Shown here: piece by piece, positions 10,472-21,007 of the stretch | Layout of the letters: each line of letters begins with the position of its first letter | How positions within the stretch are numbered: the stretch's first letter is position 1 | Assembly: GCA_015680685.1 (NCBI GenBank) | Contig: MNCI01020108.1 | Coordinates: 44,518-73,090 of the forward strand | Reading direction: 5' to 3' | Source: Gnetum montanum | Taxonomy: Eukaryota; Streptophyta; Gnetopsida; Gnetales; Gnetaceae | Length of the DNA stretch: 28,573 nt | Made by a program: the position numbers and the translations under genes | Notes under the pieces: generated by a model | The model's database searches: none | What the model was told of the DNA's origin: nothing | Seen by the model: only the letters and a program-made list of their open reading frames with translations

Positions 10472-10947
10472 GGAACCTTATTTGTTCTACCTACATGTCC
10501 TCTTCCACCTCCTTGAATCTCCTCTCAAGGACTATGGTAACTGCTTTGTGGTGGAGGATGTACATATTTTCTAATAGATCCATATTCTTCTATAGTGTTG
10601 ATTCACTTATCCCCATCTATCGACGTTTGATGTACAATGTATTGAATTTCTCCTTCACCTTGCACCTTTTTCTAGTTACATGTTCATTAAGTAGATTTAT
10701 AAGTCTATGCAATTTATGCACCCTGATATCTTAAGTTGCCTACCTAATTAAATGAATCTTCCTTAACTTGTTAATTTCCTTAATAGTCCTGTTTGCTAGC
10801 TCATGTTGCAAGTTTCAACATTATTTTTAGTATGAAGGTACTTGTCTTGCAATTAGACCATGATCTAACTCTTATATTCTAATCTTTATACCTATTGAAA
10901 AAGAGAGAGTACCTATTTAGTCTTTTATTGAATTATTCTTTTCACTC
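10472..10947 (-). pseudogene. Coiled-coil protein fragment between A1 and A2
   Basis: This 476-bp piece is neither A1 nor A2 LTR. From about 10815 to 10494 the minus strand reads one frame interrupted only by TAG/TAA: NLQHELANRTIKEINKL, then VHKLHRLINLLNEHV, KRCKVKEKFNTLYI, KNMDLLENMYILHH and VLERRFKEVEEDM. Charged and Leu/Ile residues alternate as in a coiled coil. It resembles the coiled-coil half of the long ORF in element D in composition and in its pattern of stops, but I cannot align the two with confidence. It may be the relic of another element's extra ORF into which A1 and A2 inserted, or a host gene fragment. Confidence 0.5.
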
Positions 10948-11696
10948 TAATGAGTAGCAATTATCCCTTATGCCCAACCATATGAATCACAAGCATTCAT
11001 GCACAATCTGGTCAAATTCCGTGGATGGAACTAGTTGTGCATCTAGATTGTTAAGCACTGATTGTAGTTCATTGTCTTCCCACTTAGACTAGTGGTGGCT
11101 CTTTCACGTATGGTTTAGTCTAAAGTGAGAGATATGATGGTCCATGTTGTTTTGGCCTTATGCTAATCTTAATGATAATAGAGAAATTAATTATTTAATC
11201 TAATTTACAATGGAAAGTAAATTCTAAACTAGCCTACGAGTGATGAGTGTCCATTCCCAGCTTACTGTACACATCTTAAACCCATGTATCCACTATTGGA
11301 ATTACCAAGTGCTACGCTACTATGCAAACCAAGCAATAACATTGTTGGGATTACCAAGTGAATACATGTTTATGCTTGAAATTAATCGTGCTCATTCTAC
11401 CAATTCATTAATATGCATGAAAACGTAAATATTAACTAAGTACATGGAATATAAATTGCATGGAAAGTAAATTTAATCTAAGTCAAAGTGTTACAATGAA
11501 GAAGAATCAATCTTAATCTTATTTCCATTCATGGAATATGTTTAGGTACATTTTCACTTGAATAAGATGTTGTACAATTGACTCAAATCCACACTATGAG
11601 CACTTACTGACTATTCTCTAAGACTATGGAATAAAACTGCAAGGGTTCAACTACACTATTGATCAACAGATGCCAAATACACAATGGGAGCATGCA

Positions 11697-11704
11697 TATT
11701 TATA
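11697..11704 (-). promoter_or_regulatory. TATA box of A2 LTR
   Basis: TATAAATA on the minus strand within CCTATAAATATGC, at the same relative place as in the other LTRs. Confidence 0.65.
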
Positions 11705-11781
11705 GGTAGAGGTAGACATTACGTGGATGCATATGCATCGACACATCATCCCATGTGTCAACACATCAATGTAGCTATGAC

Positions 11782-11888
11782 ATCATAGATGTGATGTAGC
11801 ATGTATGATGTAGCAGCTAGTAGAGATACATTGATAAGGATGCTACAACATAGGTGCAATGTGGCATCTACAACATCACATCTATGAT
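11782..11888. repeat. 16-bp perfect inverted repeat in A2 U3
   Basis: ATCATAGATGTGATGT at 11782-11797 is the exact reverse complement of 11873-11888, with 75 bases between. The surrounding U3 also repeats short ATGTAGC, GATGTAG and ACACATC words. It occupies the position where A1 and D carry GATATC arrays. Confidence 0.85.
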
Positions 11889-11913
11889 ATTTCAGCTAAC
11901 TGATGCTTCATCA

Positions 11914-11925
11914 TAACCCCACAAC
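11914..11925 (-). other. A2 polypurine tract
   Basis: GTTGTGGGGTTA on the minus strand directly before TGATGAAGC. CTTGAGGACAAG lies just upstream (11936-11947), a motif I recall as common before the polypurine tract of Athila/Tat-type plant elements. Confidence 0.8.
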
Positions 11926-14140
11926 TAAGTAAAAACTTGTCCTCAAGTTAAGAAGATAGGATTAAGCTTTATTTAAAAAAAATTGGAAAAGTATGGGATT
12001 ATTAACTAATGCTAACTACTAATTGACTTTGAGTGCTACATTACAAAATTTTATTTGAGTGGATGAATACAAAATGAAAAAAATACTGGATAGGCATTGA
12101 AGATTACAAAATTTGCAAAGGTCTTCAAAAATCCACTAACGATGATTCTTCTTGTTACTACTAGCAATGGCAAACTTCCAACCTTGATTGTTATGTCGAT
12201 GCTTCTCTATTTATGTAGAACATTCTTGAAGGATGGAATAAAATTTTTTCTCATTGTTCCATGGATCAAGTAATTATGTGATGTCTAGGCCATTATCCTA
12301 TAAGTGCTACTATTTATCCATGGGCATATGCTCCAATGTTCCTCTTTTGGCTTTATTTCTATGGCTAGCAAAAGACCTTTTTCCTTAGGCATCCCGTTTA
12401 GCATCACCTATAGTCACCAAAGAATCAATATTAGTTTTGGTAAATTTTCTTAATCATTAACCCTTTTCAAATCCCTTAGTTTGTGTTTAAGCATAAGGTG
12501 ATGACAATGTATTAGGCTCAAGGCTATGAGGTAACTAACATAATCAAGTTGTTCACCTTATTTTGTTCAATTACTATTAGTTACCACAATGTTTGAAAAT
12601 AGGATGTTAGAAAAATTTCAAAGCAAACATAGATAGCCCCATGGACTAATAAGTATAACTCCAAAAGTGCACAAGTTTTCAAACAGTAAAAATCAAGGGT
12701 TTAATCTAGGAGATGACCAAGAAATTTTTGAATTAGAAGGAGATTTGACTAGAAAAATAGCAAAAATTAATTAAAATAGATAATAAGTAGTCCCAAAATC
12801 ATGCATAAATTCAAAGAGACTATTAATGATGTTCTAGAATATGTGAAGGTTAGTTCAAAACCATGATCAAAAAAAGTTATGCAATTGGTCCTCCCTAAAG
12901 AAAGCTCTTGCCATAATGCCCTTACATAATCACTTCTATAGATGTCCATGGGCATTCTAGAAGTTAAATGTAGACGATGCCTTTGTTCCAAACAACATAC
13001 AACTACCTTGGTTAGGATAGTGTACCATACTACATAAAACCAAAAGGCTCATAATTGTATGCAGTAGTGAAATGAATAATGGGATGAAAATGGATTGTAG
13101 AGAATGGGATGTAAGATGCTTGATCATGTTTACAATAGGTTCTTGTGTCAAATGTGATTAAAATGAGCCACATACCTATCCGTCCAAGTTTAGACCAAGT
13201 TCATACCATGAACAGTGACCTCACATTGATGTGTACCTTCTTACTTACCATCATGAGTCCACAACCACCACAAAGAACAATCATCACTCCAAAAGAGAAG
13301 AAGGAAGGAAGGGCGTTAGTTAGAAAGGCACCTTTAGGCATGGGTAACATGTCTTTTTAGCCCCATATCCAAAGCTTATAGTCCATTATTATCTCTAAAG
13401 GGTGTGCTTTTAATTTCCATTATTATTATTTTTTCTCTTTTTTTTTGTTATTTTGTTTTGTTTTCCTTTTGTTTTTGAATTTTATAATTTTATATTTTTC
13501 TTAAAATGGAAACCACACCATGCAAAGACATAGCTTCCTATTTATTGGTCAAAAAAGGATTAATGATACATTTCTAGAGGAGTCATAAACTACACAAAGG
13601 AAGTCAAGAAGGGAATCCAACAAATCCCCTTGAGGTCATACCCTTTGCCATTCCCACTTAGTCTATTCCTCTTTCTTCAAGGTACAATGATCATTAATTG
13701 ATTTTAGTTTCATGAAAGAAGAACCAAATTGCTTTTATGAAAAAAGACCTTTCTATTTAGAGAACTGGAGGGATGGATGAGGTGGTCTCACTGCTTCACA
13801 CATTACTTACCCAATCATCTTGATAGCATAACACATAGACCCAACACATAGCTTTGACTTCTACATCATGACTAGAAATATTATTAACAAAATCTTAAAT
13901 AAAATGACTTAAGAAAAGAGAAAATTATAAAGAAAAAAAAATAAAAATATCAAGAAAGGAAAAACATATTAAGAATCAGAAAATGATGAAAGAAATGGGA
14001 AAATGATAAAAAATTGTAAAACAAAAAAAATGCTTATTAGTTCTTGCATTAGGATGGGGCATCTTGCCCATGACTAATCTTATGGGCAAGCATTCAAGAA
14101 ATGGACTGCACACCTTGGCTATACACCATAGTTTTTCCGT
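11926..14140 (-). other. A2 3' non-coding block with a trace of the extra ORF
   Basis: No usable ORF. At about 12303-12335 the minus strand reads IGAYAHG near ALI and matches, in DNA and protein, the IGAFAWMA segment close to the C-terminus of the long ORF in D (about 24006-24040), so the ORF was once here and is mostly deleted. From about 12868 to 13800 the same landmarks as in A1 and D appear in order. 13423-13503 is T-rich and 13886-14033 is A-rich on the + strand. Confidence 0.6.
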
Positions 14141-15497
14141 TTATCATCTTTGTTTATCTAATAATTCACATGGTAGAACATCTAACATTGATGGTAATCT
14201 TGTTTTGATGGGGAGACATTAACTAGACTTTAAGGTATTTCCTTTTTAGAGGGTCCATATGTGTTTCCTTCCTTCTTGATTTTCTATCTTAATTCGCAAG
14301 TCTTCTTGTTTAATATCTCTTGTTGGTGTATAGTTAGAGCGTAAGATGTCTGTATCTAAGTTCTTTGTTTGATCAATTTCCTTAAGTCTAGAACTAATAA
14401 GTGGATTGGTTGGTTCCATGCATATTTCAAATGGTTTTGCACTCTTATTTCCAAGCCACTGGTTGTCTTCTAGTTTAGTTGCTACTACGTAGACTTGGCT
14501 CTACTCACACACTTGGTCCTTAACTTTATGGTGGGTCAATATGGAGATTATGTTAATATTTTGAACTTGTAGTCCACAACTACACCCTTTAGTATTATTG
14601 GTGATGCATGGAGTTTTTTGTCTCTCCATAGTGATAGGTTCATTGTTTACATCCTATGTTGGAGTGGTGATGGTTATTTACTTTTGTGTATGATTAGGAG
14701 GAATTGTTCTAGAGGGGAAGGGTGTTGCACTAGATTGGCTTTGTACTAGTTTTGATGTGCTAGTAAGTCTATGAGTTTTTCACTTGTATGCAGAAACCAT
14801 CTTAAAGAAAGGATGTTTTCGAGGTTGCAGTTGAGATCTACTAGGATTATTATTTTCAAGAATGTTCACAACACAAGTCGCATTCTTTCATTGATGTTGT
14901 GGTGTCGAGCCTACCTATGTTGTTGGTGGTGACATGTGATGGAGGGAAGTATGAGAATATTGAGGATGTGATAGAGGATGACAAGTGTGAGGTGGTGATC
15001 CCATAGAAGACGTTGTGGGTTGATGATATTCGAGAGAGTGGTAGTAGTGATTTGAGGTAAAGTAGAACCAATTGGGAAAACATGGTGTTAAACATAATAT
15101 TCATATGAATCTAGCTAGAAGTAAGGGTAGTGCTGGTTTAATGATGGCCTCTTCCATGACTGTGGCTTTTGTCATTGCAGTTGATAGTACTTTTGAGCTT
15201 GATAAGAAGTCCCACTAGGATAGTATGGTTGGTTGTAGAAATGTCTATAATTACCTTGTGAAAAAGGTAATTTCCTAGGCATTTTCTTTTGTATGAACTT
15301 GGGATTCAAAGAAAAAGCCCAATACTCTTATAGATGTAACATGACTAGGTCATAGCCCTTTGGATGGTCATATAGGTAGATGTCACATCCATTATCATCT
15401 TCGATGGTTAAGTCCATAGCCTCTTCATCTATAGCCATTTTCCCTCTTTGCCAATAAGTATTCCTATTGGTTTCTTGGTTCTTTTTTCTCTTCTTGT
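14141..15497 (-). pseudogene. A2 gag end, linker and protease-RT spacer
   Basis: At 15497-15330 the minus strand resembles the Gag C-terminus with the HPKGC knuckle region seen at 7610-7700 in A1. It then runs into a Gln/Pro/Ser-rich linker (about 15300-14850). At about 14650-14400 it resembles the spacer after the protease (KTPCI..., VYVVATK, MEPTNPL; compare CIPCI, AVTTK and MKPTKSL in element B). No protease site, no RT YxDD-type motif and no integrase block could be found between here and the 3' block, so two deletions are implied. B is inserted at the upstream end. Confidence 0.6.
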
Positions 15498-15635
15498 TGA
15501 TGAAGCATCTTCCTTGGGTTGAGTTGATGGGATGCTGTCAATGTGATCCCATCGAGAAAGTCTTGTTGATGCGATCACATCAATGTGTGGTTTGATGCAT
15601 TGACTTGACCCTATCGACATAGTTCTATCTTTGTC

Positions 15636-15643
15636 TATAAATA
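15636..15643 (+). promoter_or_regulatory. TATA box of B LTR
   Basis: TATAAATA in the context TCTATAAATATGC, about 140 bases into the LTR. Confidence 0.65.
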
Positions 15644-15980
15644 TGCACTCACTAGCTGCATTTACAACATTTCATAGTTAATATGCTAATGAAGCTCTTG
15701 CATTTTTTTCATTTGATAGTTAGAATATTTTCTAATTGCCCATAGTAGGAGTGAGAAGTGTACGAATGTTTATTCAAACACTAATGTACCTGAGTACCTC
15801 AGTGTGACCAATAATAAAGATGAGCTTTTTTTTTACAAACCTTGCAACATTTGGAATTAGCTTAATGTTTACTTAATGCATTTATTATTTGAAAAACTTA
15901 CTTCAATGTATCAAATTTATTAATTAACTAGTAATCAATTAATACACATAAGTACGAAAACTTTGAGCATACGTTAATGT

Positions 15981-16056
15981 TTGGTAATCCCAATTATGCT
16001 TAATGCTTGGTAATTCCAATTGTGATTAACACTTGGTAACCCAGTAACATTGTATC
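15981..16056 (+). repeat. 26-bp tandem repeat in B LTR
   Basis: Units start at 15981 (TTGGTAATCC), 16007 (TTGGTAATTCC) and 16033 (TTGGTAACCC), exactly 26 bp apart. Two units with the same period occur in C (21338 and 21364) and A1 (9950 and 9976 on the minus strand), and degenerate ones in A2 (about 11298-11357). It belongs to the transcribed part of the LTR. Confidence 0.8.
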
Positions 16057-16384
16057 ATGGTTCAAGATGTGTACGGTAAATGGGAATGGATGCTTATGTT
16101 AGGATTAGTTAGGATATTAGTTAAAAATTTAATTACTTTATTTTATGACACTTAGGTGATTTAAGAAATAAATATAAAATGATAAAAATCATATGTCTCA
16201 GTTACACTTAACCATACACTTACACTTCACATGTGAAAGCAAGAAGACAACGATCACATTTATTAGATTCACTTCCTAGACACAGTGTACTTAGAGAGAT
16301 AAAGTCTATGGAATTTGACTAGATCACTTAGTTAACACTAGTGATTCTTATGCTTGGGCATAGGGAGTGCTTGCTACTCATCAT

Positions 16385-16403
16385 CGGCATCATTGCCAGG
16401 GAC
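16385..16403 (+). other. B primer-binding site (tRNA-Asp type)
   Basis: CGGCATCATTGCCAGGGAC follows the LTR end after one T. It matches TGGCGCCGTTGCCGGGGA with transition differences. Confidence 0.85.
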
Positions 16404-16531
16404 TCTAGTTAACTATGTGCACTATCTAAGAGTTAGTGAAATTATTTAAAGATGTTGTAATGAACCTTAAAGTCACAATCATTAAAAATAATAATAATAC
16501 TAAAAGCACATTACTTTTATTCATAACTAAA

Positions 16532-18480
16532 ATGTCTTATTCTCATAGGGCTAAATCTCTATCGTTGTTTGAGCATACATTCAATTAACAAAGGAGTGAA
16601 GGGTCAAAACTGCCAGTACCCTAGCAATGTAGAGTGGTATATACTCATCTCAATGGGTATGTGCCAGACTTCACATTCATCTTGCATTAGGATGAGTAGC
16701 TATGATGGTGGAAAATGGAGGGCAACATTGTGTTGCCACTTGATCGATCAATTCCTGTGATGTTGGTCCAAACTTTCATGAGATTGGGCATCTAGGAGCT
16801 CAATGTTAAATATGTTGTGAAGGACCACAAATATTGGAATTACCATCCCATTAAGGCATAATGCAAGAAATATTGACAATAGGAGATGTGTTACAAAGCA
16901 CCAAAGGGGAAATAGTTCATAAACCCCTTGTTCTTGCTAGGCCAAAAAGAAGGAGAGGATCCCTTTTTGGGAGTTCTCAATTCATAGACTCTCCTCCCCT
17001 TGTCTTTGATGAGGGGACCCTTAACCAAAACTTACAATCCACTATGAACAATACTGATTTAGGGAAGAATGGATTCCATGATCATTAGGGCTCTAAAGGT
17101 GGGAGACAAAGTAGGAACATCAACAAGCATCACAATGATGACAAGCATAATGATTGTGATCATGACCAAAGAAGAGGGGGTAGCAGGCACTGTGCTAGTG
17201 CTAGCTCTTCTCCCTCTTCACCTTCGACATCGTCATCTTCTTCCTCCTCTAGCTTCAACCAAAGTCATAAAGGATGTGACCATGATGGAGGTGATCAACA
17301 GGATAGAGATGATCGTAGGGCCTATTAGACTCGTAAAGACCAATGGCATGGGCAATCAAGAAAGGCCCACTATCACAAAAGAAGGGATAATAGAAGACAT
17401 CATAGGCATCATAACCATCATAGGGGTTATGACTATGATGAGCCTTTACTTACAAAAAGAAATATGTTGAATATTGCAAAGGCCATGAGAATTCCAACAA
17501 GGATTGTGAAAGATAGCAAAATTAAAAGGTTGGATATGAACAATATCCCCAAGTTCGAAGGGGAATATAACCCAGATCCACAAAATCAACTTCATGATAC
17601 CTATTCTTTGTAAAACATTGAGAACAAATGAAAAAAAACTAAAGTTGTTCCCAAGGACACTCATTAAGAAGGCTGAAAGCTGGTACCAGTCCTTAAAACT
17701 GAAATTAATTAGATGATGGAGTATGATGCTTGAACTCTTCAACAATAAGTATCAAATGTAGTCTCAAGTGTCCAATTTAAGGAAGCAAATTGAAGGGTGG
17801 AGACAAGGAATACATGAATCCTTAGATGCATCCATGTAAAAATAATACTCTCTATTGCACAAGTGCCAGGTCATGGCCTTTCTTAAAGGGAGTAGCTCCA
17901 CCATATCATAGATGGGCTCCAAATAGAAATAATGAGAACTCTTGGAGTCTATGCCCAAGGGAGACTTTCAGAACTTAGAGTCCATTAGATCCAAATGCTA
18001 ATTGAGTAGGTGGCCAAAGAAGAAGGTGAGTTGTAGAAAAAATAAAGTATGAAGGAGTATAACTGAGACCCTTCCATCTGAAAAAGGGAAGTCTGGTTCT
18101 GTCACGATGAGAAGAAGACACAACTTGATGAAGTGGTGTAATGTACAACCTTGCTGATTCAAAAATATATTTTTGACATATCGATCAACATAGATAAAAT
18201 GTGGGATTATTTGAACAAAAAATTCCAAAAAGCTCTTAGAATTGCTAAAGAGTCCAAAAACTAAGGTAATAGTCATGACTAAAGGAGAATGAAGGAAGCT
18301 GAATATGTCCATCAAAGGGGCAAGGGAAAAGCTACTACCATTGAAGAGGTTATGGAATCTAAAATAGATGATGATGGTGGGTGTAACATATACCAATAGA
18401 AACATCCTAAGGGATGTTATCCAATTATGTCATACTTGTAGGAGTCTAGGTTGTATGTGCTAAATCCTAGATTGGCAAGA
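16532..18480 (+). pseudogene. B gag
   Basis: Likely start at the ATG at 16532 (MSYSHRAKSLSLFEH). An N-terminal block follows, then from about 17100 a Ser-rich run and an Arg/His-rich run (RRHHRHHNHHRG) ending DYDEPLL, then the retrotrans_gag domain at LDMNNIPKFEGEYNPDPQN (about 17530) with LHHIIDGLQ and MRTLGVYAQG (about 17890-17960). The zinc-knuckle region at about 18366-18421 reads DDGGCNIYQ-stop-KHPKGC: the second Cys is now Tyr. The stops are mainly TAG/TAA, with several frameshifts. Gag forms the particle and binds element RNA. Confidence 0.83.
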
Positions 18481-19640
18481 AGGTAAGCACCCAAAAGGTT
18501 GCCTTATCCTCAAGGCAACTACAAGAAATTCCACCCAACAACAAGCCTAATATCCAAGTGGAGCTCCACCCCAACCTCATAAGTAGTACTAGTAGTAGCA
18601 GCACCCACAGTCATGGGGAATGCCACCATTAAGGGAATAGTATCCTTACCAATAGCCAAATCCCTATTGGTACTATGTTCAATAGTCAATTTCTCTATGT
18701 GACTCTTCCAGTCACACCTCCTTCCAACACCACTACTACCATCCTAAATACTACAAAGCCTAATCTCTAAGAGGGGAATCTCCATTTCCATATTATCCTC
18801 TTCATCCTTCTACACCTATACCTCTTCCCTCAACTCAACTACCACTAGCTCCATCCATGCAAGGTGAAATTCCTACCTAGCTGTAGCAAAGAAATGCCAC
18901 TAGGGTTTTTAACTTACAACTGACTCCTTAATAGAGTGGTTCAAAACATAAACCCCAAAAAAGACCTTTCTTCTAAATCAACAGTCCTTCTAAGCCTTCA
19001 CATACACTTATGGTTGATGACCTTACTTCTCCCTCATCCTCTACAACCTTATTTGAGGTCCCTTCAAACTAAATGCCTTCCAAAGTCCATACTATAATGT
19101 TGATCCATGAAATCATGAATTGGATCAAGGCTAATCATCTTTCTAAGAAACGATTTGACCCTAGAAGTCCCCTCATTTATTTGCAAATCATTGGGAATGA
19201 GGCTTGCAAGGCTCTTCTAGACTCAAGTCTGATGTGAATTTGATTTTCCATGAAATTTATAAATCCTAGAATCTATTTCCACTTAAGCAGAGAAACATTC
19301 ATCTTAAGTTAGTAGATCAATCCATCATTGTTTCATTAGGACTAGTGGAGAACATTGTGACCATCTTCTTTGGGTGGTCCTATCCTATTAACTTCTTGGT
19401 GATTCATGTTGATGACTACAAGGGAAACTTCCCAATCATTATGGGAAGGACTTAGTTGAGCATAATTGATGCACAATTGGAAATCCAAAACCTCTCGTTT
19501 AAAACTTCCAAGGAAAATGAGTTTGAAAAGATTGAGAGGAAGTGCATTCCATGCATTGTGTATAGTGACACAGGGTGCAACTGTGTGCAAAAATTATGGA
19601 CTATGAAAAGCACATCTATCATAGCATGCAGATAGTGTGT
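18481..19640 (+). pseudogene. B linker and protease
   Basis: 18500-18930 codes a Gln/Pro/Tyr-rich linker where runs such as YPSGAPPQPHK are broken by TAG/TAA exactly where Gln is expected. The protease follows: LLDSS at about 19213 (the family has LLDLGS), then after a one-base shift DVNLIFHEIYKS, SLGLVENIVT, INFLVIHVDDYKGNFPIIMGR. The domain ends near ISK/TSKENEFEKIERK, as in A1. The changes LLDLG to LLDSS and the frameshift destroy the active site. Confidence 0.8.
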
Positions 19641-20913
19641 CGATGTGACATAAATTCAAAGGTTCCTATATGCAGTAACTACAAAATAGGAGGGTACCTT
19701 GTGGCTGATGGCTAAACCTAATAGTATCTCCATAATATCCATGAAACCAACTAAGAGCCTTACAAGCACCTACATTGAAGGCATGGATAAAGTGAAATAA
19801 GTTCATCACCAACTCTCTAATGATGAACCTAATGAAACCAACTAGGGAGAGTTGGAGAACCCTGAAAGCTTTAAATAGGAGCCCCTTGAGCTAAAACCTT
19901 TACCAGCTAGAATGGAATATGTCTTTCTAAATAATTGAAAGTCATTTATCATCAATGCTAACCTTTCTTCTGTGTAGCAAAAGAAGTTGTTAGAGGTGGT
20001 CAATAAATGGCTAGTATCCTTTGCATGGTCATATCCTGAAATCATTAGAATTGATCCTAGGATATGCTAGCACTACATCTGCATAGATCCTTCCATCAAG
20101 AAAAAGGTATAATTGTAGCATCGATTAAATCCCAAATAGAAGTAGATCATCAAAGAGGAGATTGAACAACTCCTCAAGGTATGGTTCATCAATTCCATTG
20201 CAGATAGCAAGTGGGTTATCCCACTTGTGATAGTCCTAAAGAAGGATGGAAAATTGAGAGTCTACATTGATTTCAAGCTATTGAACATGGCAACTTACAA
20301 AGATCACTTTTTGTTACCATTTTTGAACCAAGTGTTGGACATCATTTTTGGGCATTACTACTATATATTTTTGGATGATTATAGTGATTATAACTAGATT
20401 TAGATTACACCAGAGGATCAGGCCAAAACAACATTCACAAGTTCTTGGGAGACTTTTGCATACAGAAAGATGTTGTTTGGCATGTGTAATGCCCTTACTA
20501 CATTCCAATGCCTTGTCCTAAGCATTTTTCAATAATAGATAGGTAGTAGGATGGAAGTCTTCATGGATGACTTCTCCACCTATGGAGCTACATTCAAGCA
20601 AGCCCTGGACCATCTTGAGAAAGTGCTAAAAAGGTGTGTGGAGATAAACCTTATGCTCAACTAGTAGAAAAGCCACATAATGGTCTAGGATGGCATAGTT
20701 TTGGGACATAGAATTTCTAAAAAAGGGATTGAGGTGAACTCTAAAAAAATAAGGGTCATCCAAGGAATTACCAAATATCCAAAAATAGTTTAAGATATGA
20801 GGTCATTCCATGGACACACTAGGTACTACTAGCGATTCATTAAGAATTTCTCTAAGATCACTAAACCATTGGTGGAGCTAACAAAGAAAGATGCTCCATT
20901 TCTATAGACCAAG
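19641..20913 (+). pseudogene. B reverse transcriptase, one frame with about 20 stops
   Basis: From 19741 to the C junction one frame runs with no detectable indel but about 20 stops. Motifs in order: PLELKPLPARMEYVFL, RLNP, SKWVIP, LKKDGKLRVYIDFKLLN, YYIFLDDYSDYN, ITPEDQAKTTFTS, FAYRKMLFGMCNA, and the active site MEVFMDDFSTYG with FMDD at 20560-20571. It continues VLGHRISKKGIEVN, RFIKNFSKITKPL and KDAPFL before the LTR of C. These are Athila/Tat RT signatures. The catalytic DD is intact. The element C insertion removes the end of RT and the RNase H from this window. Confidence 0.92.
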
Positions 20914-20999
20914 TGATGAAGCACATTTCTTTGTCTACTCCAACGTTGAGTAGCCCAGATGCAACGTTAGGTTTCTGACATCGGGGGCATACATTAGCC

Positions 21000-21007
21000 T
21001 ATAAATA
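21000..21007 (+). promoter_or_regulatory. TATA box of C LTR
   Basis: TATAAATA in CCTATAAATATAG, identical in context to A1. Confidence 0.65.

Larger units (their letters stand above)
10948..11913 (-). repeat. A2 3' LTR (966 bp)
   Basis: On the minus strand it starts TGATGAAGCATCAG after GTGGGGTTA and ends TACTCATTA at 10948, base for base in register with the A1 LTR end. There is no primer site beyond 10948, so this is a 3' LTR. It shares CACGTATGGTTTAGTC (11106-11121) with the C and D LTRs. It is the longest of the five because of an expanded U3 module. Confidence 0.85.
10948..15497 (-). mobile_element. Gypsy element A2, deleted for its enzymes
   Basis: It has a complete 3' LTR (10948-11913), polypurine tract, conserved 3' non-coding block, a short coding remnant between protease and RT, the Gln/Pro-rich linker and the gag C-terminus, all on the minus strand. 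Compared with A1 it lacks the protease core, RT, RNase H and integrase; about 3.6 kb here corresponds to over 6 kb in A1. The 5' part is cut by insertion of element B at 15498. It could only have moved using enzymes from another copy, unless the deletion came after insertion. Confidence 0.75.
15498..16383 (+). repeat. B 5' LTR (886 bp)
   Basis: Starts TGATGAAGCATC and ends CTACTCATCA, followed by T and the primer site. U3 contains repeated TTGATG, GATCCCATCGA and GATCACATCAATG words before the TATA box, unlike the GATATC arrays of A1 and D. The downstream part has a three-copy 26-bp repeat. Its R/U5 is closest to that of A1. Confidence 0.87.
15498..20913 (+). mobile_element. Gypsy element B, 5' LTR to RT
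   Basis: A + strand copy with 5' LTR, primer site, gag, linker, protease and RT in normal order. It is inserted in the gag end of A2 on the left and cut within the RT/RNase H connection by element C on the right. The remainder of B must lie beyond C and D outside the window. The base sequence is highly decayed, but most of pol keeps one reading frame. Confidence 0.87.

Noticed and set aside
15981-16056. Possible CRISPR-like regular repeat
   Set aside because: The period is the full 26 bp with no unique spacers, and it lies within an LTR of a plant retrotransposon.
16377-16403. Possible tRNA gene fragment
   Set aside because: Only the complement of a tRNA-Asp 3' end is present, directly after an LTR. 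It is a primer-binding site, with no cloverleaf around it.
17069-17470. 133-codon open frame on the + strand
   Set aside because: An out-of-frame reading of the Ser/Arg/His-rich part of B gag. The repeated Met/Ile/Val composition is a frame-shift artefact of CAT/GAT-rich codons.
17998-18405. 135-codon minus-strand frame with hydrophobic stretches
   Set aside because: Antisense to B gag. The apparent membrane segments come from the complement of Lys/Glu/Asn-rich codons.
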